In this document: positions 55,791 through 64,000 of the stretch, piece after piece
Layout: each line of letters begins with the position of its first letter
How positions within the stretch are numbered: the stretch's first letter is position 1
Assembly: GCA_024500155.1 (NCBI GenBank)
Contig: CM044880.1
Span: 9,114,001-9,178,000 of the forward strand
Direction: 5' to 3'
Source of the DNA: Chenopodium formosanum
Taxonomy: Eukaryota; Streptophyta; Magnoliopsida; Caryophyllales; Amaranthaceae
Length of the DNA: 64,000 nucleotides
Position numbers and translations under genes: made by a program
The notes under the pieces: model-generated
What the model was told of the DNA's origin: nothing
Databases searched by the model: none
The model's input: only the letters and a program-made list of their open reading frames with translations

Positions 55791-56753
55791 GGAAAAATTG
55801 ACAAAAATAATCCCAACTTTTGTCCGTTCACTCAAAACAATCCCAACTTTGGATTATTTTTAAATAATCCGAACTTTGGGGATTATTAGCTCAAAATGGT
55901 CCCATGTGACCGGTAACCTGTTAAAGAGGTTTCGTTTTTTTTTTTTTTTTTTGATTTAATAAAAACCTAAAAAAATAAAACATTTTTTTTTTTAAAAAAA
56001 AAAGCCCAGCCACGAACCCAACCACCACCCACGCCTCTGTTGCCGGCGAAGCCCCCCACCCAGCCCAACCTAGCCAAGTCCTGCCGCCGTCACCTTGCGC
56101 CGCACCCAACCCATGTCCCCGAGCCGACACCACCCTATTGTCGATCGTTAGTTTCCCCTTGAACCACCAAACCACCACCCCCAAAACCCCTATCCTCCTA
56201 CAACCAAACCCCCATAATAACCGGCGACTCCTCTATTTCGGCGACAAGGAGACCTTGAAATGAGGATTAATGAAAAACTGAGGATGGGAGAACGAAGAAG
56301 GAGATTGAAAATTCTTCGTGAATGGCTGAACGACGGTGACGAAGTTTCAATTCGGTGTTTGATTTGGGATTTAGGGTGGTGGCCTTGTGGGGGATAGGGG
56401 TTTTGGGTGGTGGTTTGGTGGTTCAAGGGGAAGGAACAACGAACGGTGGTACGGGGAGGGTCGAAGAGGTGTCGCCGGCGTGGGAAGGCAGATCTGGGTG
56501 CGGGGTGGTGGCTGGCCGTGGTGGCTGGGCTGTTTTAATTTTTTCAAAAGTTTTCTTTTTTTTTATTTTTTTTATTTTTCAATCAATCACGTGATGACAC
56601 GTGTCACCTTAACCTGTTATAACTGGTTGGTTGATCGGTTGGGATCATTTTGAGCGAATGTCCTCTAAAGTTCGGATTATTTAAAAATAATCCAAAGTTG
56701 GGATTATTTTGAGCGAACGGGCAAAAGTTGGGATTATTTTTGTCAATTTTTCC
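55791..56753. mobile_element. Foldback MULE-type element with GC-rich arms
   Basis: Outer inverted repeats of about 115 bp start GGAAAAATTGACAAAAATAA at both ends; the flanks TATTTTTAT (55782-55790) and TATTTCTAT (56754-56762) form a 9-bp TSD with one mismatch, as in Mutator-like elements. A second inverted pair lies inside: TTTCCCCTTGAACCACCAAA (near 56152) and its complement near 56420, flanked by GC-rich sequence unlike the surroundings. The loop (about 56200-56385) has no clear gene. Confidence 0.8.
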
Positions 56754-56799
56754 TATTTCTATATATGATATGATACTGTATTTAAAGAATTAATGGACT

Positions 56800-57867
56800 A
56801 AGTTGTACATCAAAGCGATTATACTTTATATAGAGTAATTAAAAAAATAAAAAAATAAAAAATAAAAAAAAAAAGAGCAAGGAGGTGAAAAATACAGTCC
56901 AAGTGTGTATTGTCACTCCAAAAGGCCTAGTACAGCCTAAATTTGATCACTTGTTTTTTTGATTTGGACAGGAGCATGTAATTTGATAAATGATTGAATA
57001 TAATTTAATTAGGTGCATTGAATACTGTACTTATCTAGTTGCCCAATCTTAAACGTTTCTTGTAGAGAACTTATAATTGACCTCTTTAATTGGTGGGATG
57101 TCATGGCTCTTATCAACAAGTGTTTTTCCAATTTATTTGGGATAAATACTTTCACTTAATCACTTCGAATACGAAAACTATGATTAGACATGTAGATTAT
57201 ACTGATTCTTAATAGTAATCTTCCCCCTGCCTCTAATTATTTGCTCCCATGTCATAAATAATACTTAAATTATTAGTTATTAGTTTGTTAAATTTTGTTG
57301 ATGAAATTAATAAAAGTGAAATTTGGTTGGACCAACCGATTAATAAGGAGTACATAGTTGTTTTGTGAGAGAAAAATAATACTCGTAGAAGATAGTCCTA
57401 GATTCTCAATCTCAGCTCTCTTATATATTTCTCTCAGGCAAGTAAAAAAAATGAAGAGATTGGTAATAATATTCATACTTAGCTATATTAGCACCATAAA
57501 ATATGATTTTTATACTTATTTTTATACCTCTTATAGAAAGTGATACATTATCAAGCACGTGAAGGTTATAATTCATGGATTACCAATGAAGTAATGAAAA
57601 AAAAATTATTATAAATGCGTAACATGTGAGATACCAAACCAGTAAACCACCCTTATAATGAATGATACATATAACTAACTACCCTTATAACTCTCTAAGC
57701 ATTGTACTATGTATGAAAAAAATATAAAAGAAAAACCTAGATAGTCAAATCATTGAAGTATAAAACTTGTGCTTTACTTTGGATAACGCTCTCTTATTAT
57801 GAGAAAAACTCACAAAGGACATTTGAGTTTTATCTACGTAGTTTTAAAATATCATCATACCGCCAAA

Positions 57868-57910
<43 letters not shown>

Positions 57911-58580
57911 GAAAGAAAAGAACATTATTTTAATTGACTTCAAACATATTAATTTTTTTTATTAAATTATATTAAAATAAATAAAAATTAAATTAATGGC
58001 CATCGAAATTATTCTCGAACATAAGCTATCTTGAATAAAATACTTAAATTTCGATCATTAAAAATTCAACGAAAATCACTCATAAAAAATTAGTTAAACA
58101 AAACGAAACCTAGTAAAATTTCATCAAAGTAATTAGTACGGAGTAATAATTAGCAAAGTTATTAGATTAATTAATTAGTCCCGGTTGCATATTAATGATG
58201 ACTAAATCTTCCCACTCTCAAGTCTCAACTATTTTATCTCTTAATTGTTGTCATTGTCAATTAGTGGTATTAGATCCAAATCAAATTGCATGGCAAGAAA
58301 CAAATCTATAAATCTCATGAATTTTTTTAACTACATACGAACATATATGGGGCCAATGCCAGCTTAATTCTTTGTTAAAAGGGGAAAAAGGTCATGTGAG
58401 TCAATGCCTACATTAAAGTATTTATATTTCTGAAAACAGATCTGGTTAGCCACTAAACGTCTAAACAACTTGGGTTTGCCAGCTCAAACAAAGACTTGTT
58501 ATTGCATATTCACACACCATCATCATTCACCAACCATATGCTAATTGATACAGATAAAGGCTAACTAGCTACCAGGTCGT
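56800..58580. other. AT-rich gene-free stretch with (ATT)n
   Basis: No gene seen. An (ATT)n microsatellite of about 14 units lies at 57869-57911. Confidence 0.5.
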
Positions 58581-58584
58581 GGAA

Positions 58585-58685
58585 TCTGTTCAGTTCATTT
58601 CAGTTTTTAATTTCTTTCTCTTATAAACAATTCAATTTAGCTCAACTCGTTTCAATTCAGTTCAGTAAATCAGAATAGACCCGTA
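58585..58685. mobile_element. Member of the GTTCAGTTCAG MITE family
   Basis: Starts TCTGTTCAGTTCATTTCAGT and ends TCAGAATAGACCCGTAG, the inverse orientation of 50796-50935. Confidence 0.55.
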
Positions 58686-59376
58686 GTATCTCTGTACTAT
58701 TGCTCTTCACATTTGAAATTTTAAGACATTTTAAGGTAAATGAAAACTTATAATTCAATGGGTTTTCCATAATTCAAAAATAGTCATATAGGATCCGAAT
58801 ACGCTCATCATGATTTTTTATTTTTTATTTTTTTAATTTTCAAACACATACAAGTAATTTTTATTTATTTTAAAATTTTAAAATTATTAATCCTCTCTTT
58901 ATCAACAATTGAGTATGACTTTGGTCGTAGGACCTAGTATAAATTGTCCATTTGTCCTAGACAAAAATGTACCTTTCAATTGTTTCAAAAAAGAAGCACC
59001 CTTTGTCAAAAAAAAAAAAAAAAAACAAAACAAAACAAAACAAAAAACCACGTACATTGTTTCTGTAAATTTAATTCTAACCTAAGCCGTCCATATTAGG
59101 GGTGAGCGAAAATTCAGGGTACCCTAAATTGAAATCAGAATCTGTACAAAAGCTTCCGATTCCAGGTATTAAAATAGAGAACCTGTTGCAACAAGTTTCG
59201 GTTCAGGTTCTCGATTTTTTAGAACCGAAAGTTGTAGGGTATCCTGTAACCTAATAAAAGTGTTACTTAAGCCCAATTTTTACTTAATATAAATAAAGTG
59301 TTACTTTTGCACTATTCATATATGTCATTTATTTCTTTGACCTTCGTTGGTACATTATACGAAGTATATAAAAGTA

Positions 59377-59727
59377 AGAGCATATCCTGTTCACCTTATT
59401 TTTCACTTATTTTAGGTGTAAATAAGTTTAAGTTTAGTTAAAGAAAAATAATGGTGTGTTCTATTCACATGATTCTCATTGATATGAGCTTATCTCAACT
59501 TATTAGACCTTATTAAAACTTATTTTAGTTGTAATTTTGGATAACCCTTATCAGAACTTATTAAACCTGAACTTAACTTATTATATACATCTGAAATAAG
59601 TGAAAATAAGGTGAACAGAACACACACTGAGTTCTAATAAGGGTTATTCCAGTACAAATTACAACTAAAACAAGTTTTCATAAGATCTAATATGTTCAAA
59701 TAAGTTCAGATAAAAATAGGTGAATAT
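59377..59727. mobile_element. Nested pair of MITEs with GTGTGTTCTATTCAC ends
   Basis: GGTGTGTTCTATTCACATGA (59453) pairs with AGGTGAACAGAACACACAC (near 59612-59630). Outside it, TCCTGTTCACCTTATTTTTC (59386) pairs with AGGTGAATATAACACAC (near 59720), so one copy appears inserted in another. Confidence 0.5.
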
Positions 59728-60186
59728 AACACACTATAAATATAGTCATGTGGGTACTTGTTAGAATCATATAAATATATAATTTTGAAATATAAACTTT
59801 TTACATCTTATAGTAGTTGATAATTAAAGAAATTATTACAAAAAAAATTTGAATTGACAAATATATCAATTAAAATAGATATATTTATTTTGAAACGGAG
59901 AGAATACATGAGGAATTTTAAAGGAAGGAAAGTTAGGCAATTGTAAATGCATAACATTGATTAAAATATTATTAAAACACATGATAGAGAGAAAAAAGAG
60001 GGGAGAGATAGGAAGAGAGAGGTCTGTAGGTGGACCCCACCTATTTTTTGGTCGGATTATATCAAGTGATGGGGGACCACATGTTGATTGTTCCACTGAA
60101 AGTTTGTATGGTACTATTGAATCTTCAGTGGTACTATTTATGCATAAATTTTGTACAACTGAATGCATATATAATGACCCTTTTTG

Positions 60187-62016
60187 GGAGAAAGCTGGAA
60201 GCTGAAAGCTGAAAGCTGAAGCTGATTGAGTTAGCTGATTTTGACTAGCTGATTTGACTAACTTATTGTATTAACTGATTATATAAAAGTGTTTGGTAAA
60301 TAGCTGATTACATAAAGCTGTTTGAGATGTAAAATGACCAATAAGGACATTAGCATATTTAATTTTGAAGGATTAGTTATTTTATAAATGATATGTATGT
60401 ATTTATTGTTATACAAATTTGCATTCTGGTTATACATAAATGGGCATAATTTTATTAATGATATTGTGATATTTTTTTTATTTATATACATAAATCTATT
60501 TATGAAGTTGTGAGATAATTTTTTATATGAACAATTGGGCGTATAAAGTTAGGAAAGATAAAAACACAACATCAATAAAATCGAAAAGAAATATTACATT
60601 CTAAAATTTGTAATGTTACAATGCAAACAACCTTTTGATATTGGAAAAATTTTATGTCTATTAAATTAAACAACTCCATGTTTAAGAAATATAGCTAAAC
60701 TTTGTGAGTAGTCTTCAACACATGATTTATCTGACAAAGAAAAAAAAAATCAGATAATTAAAAAAAAAATCAGATAAAACGCATATATATATATATTTTT
60801 TCTTCTTTTTTTTTTTTTTTTGAAAAAAGTCCTAAAAGGACACTAAATTTCATTAATGTAAGCCATACGGCATCTACAATTGACAATGAACGATAATGAA
60901 AACGAATTTAATAAAATCAAACAAGAATTAATCGGGGAAGGGCTAAGAATCCAAATACATGAATATAACAATTCGACATATTCTCGATTCGTTGTCTCAT
61001 ACAACTTTTTGAGTGGATCCGTCGTCGCTTCGCAATTTTGTGAGAAAGTAAATTCTTGTGTTGATTCCGTAACCCGAATCCGAGCCACAATCAATAGTAG
61101 CCCCGCACAACCGGAGACCAAATTAAGCACAAATAAAACCCTGTCTTTCGAAGGAGTACGAAAAACCTTGTCTTTCGAAGGAGATCGAAAAAACCTTGTC
61201 TTTCGAAGGAGATAAACCTTTTCTTTCGAGGGAGACATTATTGTAACCTAAAACAAATTAAAAAGCTTAAAGGAAAATAAAGATAGGGGCTTTCCACCGG
61301 TGAAATCCGATGGAAGCCCCTTAAAATTAACAATGGAGACTAGGTTTAGGAGAGAGAAGAGAGAAAAGGAGGCTAGGGTTTTGAAACGGCATATATATTT
61401 TTTCTTCTTGGTAATGCATATATAGATCAAATAAATAAAAATAAACGCATATATAATTCAAATTAAAAAAAACAGAATTATTTTGGGTAACAACTAACAA
61501 TGATTTCGTTTTTTTGTTAGGATGAGATAATTTTTTGGGAGAAGATAAGGATTGCTAAATTTTGGATTAAAATAGATTAATTTTTTTTTTAAAAAAATGC
61601 ATGACCAATATAATTATATAAACTAAAAAACAGTTTCAAAACAAAGAAATTAAGGAAAAAATTGTTTCAGAAAAAAATAAAAGTTAAGAAAAGAAATTGA
61701 TAAAACTAACCTTGAGAACCAGATCTGCTATGGAGTGGCTGAGGGAAGGAGTGAGAAATGCCTTAATTGCTTTGCTTGGTTGTATGTCATAGGATTTATA
61801 AGAGGGCAAACTTGTAATTAAAATTCACCTAACAAATAAGCTTTTTGCAAACGCTGCTTAAAGCAACGTTTTGTAAAAAAGCTTATTGAGATAAATAAGC
61901 TCTTTCAATAAGCTTAATACCAAACATTAGTATTAGCTTATTTGGCTAGTCAATAGGCTAAAGTTAGTCAAATAAGCTAATTTAGCCCCAATAAGTTGTT
62001 TACCAAACAGGGCCAA
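60187..62016. mobile_element. hAT-like non-autonomous element, interrupted
   Basis: The right end reads TTTACCAAACAGGGCC and the left end ACCCTTTTTGGGAGAAAGCT; the inward regions share AGCTTATTTGACTAACTT- and AGCTGATTTGACTAACTT-like words in inverted order. Left subterminal tandem AAGCTGAAAGCTG repeats. Without the inserted retroposon it is about 1.25 kb. TSD not resolved. Confidence 0.45.
60808..61390 (-). mobile_element. Internally deleted LINE-type retroposon with 19-bp TSD
   Basis: Perfect direct repeats ATATATATTTTTTCTTCTT end at 60807 and at 61409. On the minus strand the element has a 5' leader with CTAGGGTTTT.. and CTCTCTTCTCTCTCC, a short frame (60843-61238, MSPSKEKV start) with three to four tandem copies of the word TCTCCTTCGAAAGACAAGG, a GTCCTTTTAGGAC hairpin and a terminal A-run (T-run 60808-60821). 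It looks like a 5' region joined directly to a 3' end. Confidence 0.7.
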
Positions 62017-62370
62017 TATCATTATGTGCATATATAGTATCACTGTATAGTGTATATTCAGTGGTGCCATTTAATCATCCAATAATACCAGAATATGCAT
62101 TCGTTTGTACATATGTATAATTACATAAATACCCCTTGTTATGCATTTGTAAATGCCTAACCTTCCTCCATTTCTAGTTCCTTAGAATATATTTCATACA
62201 ATTCTATTTATTGGTGCAAAATTTGCATGTACACAGCACACACTATCATCCAAACAAAACAAAATAATAATAATGCTAACAGTAACCTACATACTAACCT
62301 TAAATCATTATTCTCATTTCTTCAGTAAATACATAGTACTCCTGCAGAATATTATTCAATTGTGTCTCAT

Positions 62371-63044
62371 TTATTTATTCTCTATTCAAAAGTTGCAAAA
62401 CCTATTTTGATATTTGACACTTACTACCGTGTACTGTAATAAGGTTGCAAAGACTATTATTCAATTGTGTCCCAAACCACCCAAACACTCAGTTGGTTGC
62501 ATGGGAGGCACCTCCTTTTAATTCTTTCAAACTCAACTTTGACGGTTCGGTAAAAAACAACTCAGCAGCAGCAGGAGTCATCATCAGAGATAGTGAAGGT
62601 ACACCCATTGCAGCACAAGCTTTCAACCTTGGAACCACCAACGTCTTCGTCGCTGAAGCTTTTGGCCTCCACAAGGGAATCATTCTCGCCCTCCAACAAG
62701 GAATACAAAATCTTCACATTGAAGGGGACAACCTCCTAGTTGTCAACGCAGTAAACGGTATTTGGTTGACCCCATGGCAAATTGATCACATTATAGAAGA
62801 TATCAAGATCTTACTTCACAGATTCCCCCATTGGGAACTCCGGCATGTCTACAGAGAAGCAAATAGAGCAGCAGATTGGATAACAAATGTTGGGCATATT
62901 GTCACCGACAAATTGGATATTCCATTATGTACCTCTTCAACTTTATACCCTATTCTCACCTCAGATGCTTTAGGATCACCCCTCGTGAGGAGGGGGTCCT
63001 AATTCTTTTCTTTTTCTTACCTTAAAAAAAAAAAAAAAAAAAAA
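62371..63044 (+). mobile_element. 5'-truncated LINE ending in poly-A
   Basis: Flanked by AATTGTGTCTCAT (62358-62370 and 63045-63057), a 13-bp TSD, and ends in an A-run of about 24 at 63023-63046. It carries only the C-terminal RNase H part of a LINE protein. A second copy of ATTATTCAATTGTGTC lies inside near 62456. Confidence 0.72.
62445..63002 (+). pseudogene. RNase H-like domain, C-terminal fragment of a LINE polyprotein
   Basis: Open frame of about 185 residues with no upstream RT. RNase H (RVT_3 type) features: LNFDGSVKNNSAAAGVIIRD with Asp33, EAFGLHKGI with Glu71, IEGDNLLVVNAV with Asp95, and REANRAADW near 143 with the last Asp. All four catalytic acids are present. It ends LVRRGS, 20 bp before the poly-A. 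Plant LINEs end this way; a domesticated host gene is less likely because there is a TSD and a tail. Confidence 0.72.
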
Positions 63045-63059
63045 AATTGTGTCTCATAT

Positions 63060-63776
63060 ATATGTTTAATCTAATTTTTATTTAGATGAAGCGAACTTAA
63101 ATTTGTTGAGCTGAGATCATTTTTATTGGACTGAAATTATTTTTAGTGAACATTATTTTTTTTTAAGGTAAAGTGAAAAAGGGCTTAAAAATAAGTTTTA
63201 ATTAGTTAATTATTGTTATTTTCTAATTTTTTGGGTGTTCATATCCGTGAACAAATCTATATCAGTATAGCAAAAAAAAAAAATTCAGTTAGTTAAAAAA
63301 AAGTTTAATCAATTACTTTACAGAACAAAAATAACAGAGAAGCAGTAAAAATAAGTTTTAATTAGTTTAAATTATTAAGTAAAATAAAAGTAATTAAGTT
63401 CAGCAAAAATAGTACGTTTCATTGTAGTAAAATAATAAAGTTTAGCAAAAATAAGGTGAATTGAACAAAGCCTTGTAATGTTGTAATACCTTATTTTATT
63501 TAAAATTTCTAACCTAGTTTTAAAAAAAAAAAATCAAAAAAAAAAAAAAAACCTAACCTTAGGTTCTCTCAATAGAGTAAATTGAACTTAATTTAACTCA
63601 TTTTTACTGAATTGAATTAATTTTTGTTGAACTTAGCATTTTTTCTCTAAAATTTATTGACAACTTTTTTTTATTTTATTTTATTTTTTATCAAAATTAT
63701 GAAATTATTATATCTGTACATTCTTTGTCTGAAATATTTTTCGCCTAAACTTATTTATTTTATAAAATTATGAATT

Positions 63777-63814
<38 letters not shown>

Positions 63815-64000
63815 AACTTAGCATATCTTCTCTAAAATTTATTAAACAATTTTTTTTTATCAATTATGAAATTATTTATCTGCACATACTTTGTCTGAAA
63901 TAATATTTTTTGCCTTAAACTTATTTATTTTATGAAATAATTTTTATTTAAATTTAAACCTTGTTCACTTCACCTTTTAAAAAAAACTTAATATTCCAAT
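63060..64000. other. Very AT-rich end of the window
   Basis: No gene seen. Contains a T-run of about 31 at 63780-63810 and two related segments with GCTGAACTTAGCATATCTTC / GTTGAACTTAGCATTTTTTC and TCTCTAAAATTTATT (near 63627 and 63811), a short local duplication of roughly 185 bp. Confidence 0.5.

Larger units (their letters stand above)
59920..62172. mobile_element. Outer inverted-repeat element holding nested transposons
   Basis: GGAAAGTTAGGCAATTGTAA (near 59927) and the complement of the right end (GGAAGGTTAGGCATTTACAA, near 62160) match over about 45 bp around ATGCATAAC. The interior includes a hAT-like element and, inside that, a retroposon. Boundaries approximate. Confidence 0.4.

Noticed and set aside
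55921..56594. Gly/Val/Trp-rich and Pro-rich frames on both strands
   Set aside because: They lie in inverted arms of the foldback element; GC-rich composition gives long frames on both strands and no known domain was seen.

Overview
The window looks like nuclear DNA of a flowering plant. It is AT-rich, with multi-exon genes, GT-AG introns, receptor kinases, plant sulfotransferases, Stowaway-type MITEs, nested LTR retrotransposons and a plant-style polycistronic snoRNA cluster. The abundance of TACTCCGTA-like Stowaway ends makes a Caryophyllales species (chenopod/amaranth type) plausible, but this is a guess from style, not a demonstrated assignment.

Layout. 1-2820: 3' part of a PERK-type receptor kinase gene. 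4709-23088: an 18.4-kb Ty1/copia array with the order LTR-internal-LTR-internal-LTR. Both internal regions are broken by other elements with target-site duplications: a solo LTR nested inside a solo LTR of its own family, a hAT-type element, a second-family solo LTR and an inverted truncated LTR. 23098-26498: a second kinase gene, apparently intact, whose ATG lies 9 bp after the last copia LTR. It joins a secreted DUF26/Gnk2 ectodomain (CRK type) to a PERK-type kinase. 27.5-33.2 kb: GGGTCGGGT-type degenerate repeats, a satellite of about 325-bp monomers split by a 1.29-kb solo LTR, and an (AT)n tract. 34.4-38.6 kb: two tandem intronless cytosolic sulfotransferase genes. 39.3-39.9 kb: a small acidic protein of unknown function. 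42.2-42.9 kb: two exons of an unidentified minus-strand gene.

44.5-48.3 kb: a minus-strand snoRNA cluster with five U14 (SNORD14) copies, three copies of a box C/D RNA whose guide fits 18S rRNA at the plant snoR77Y/human SNORD65 site, and two copies of a candidate H/ACA RNA with a compensatory base change. A region with telo-box and site II motifs lies upstream and could be its promoter. The rest (48.4-64 kb) is gene-poor: MITEs, a foldback MULE-type element with 9-bp TSDs, retroposons (one with a 19-bp TSD), a nested hAT/LINE region, and a 5'-truncated LINE with an RNase H domain.

How the parts relate: the two kinase genes share intron positions and sequence, so they are tandem paralogues now separated by the copia array. 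The two sulfotransferases are also tandem duplicates. The snoRNA block grew by repeated local duplication, and some copies have decayed boxes.
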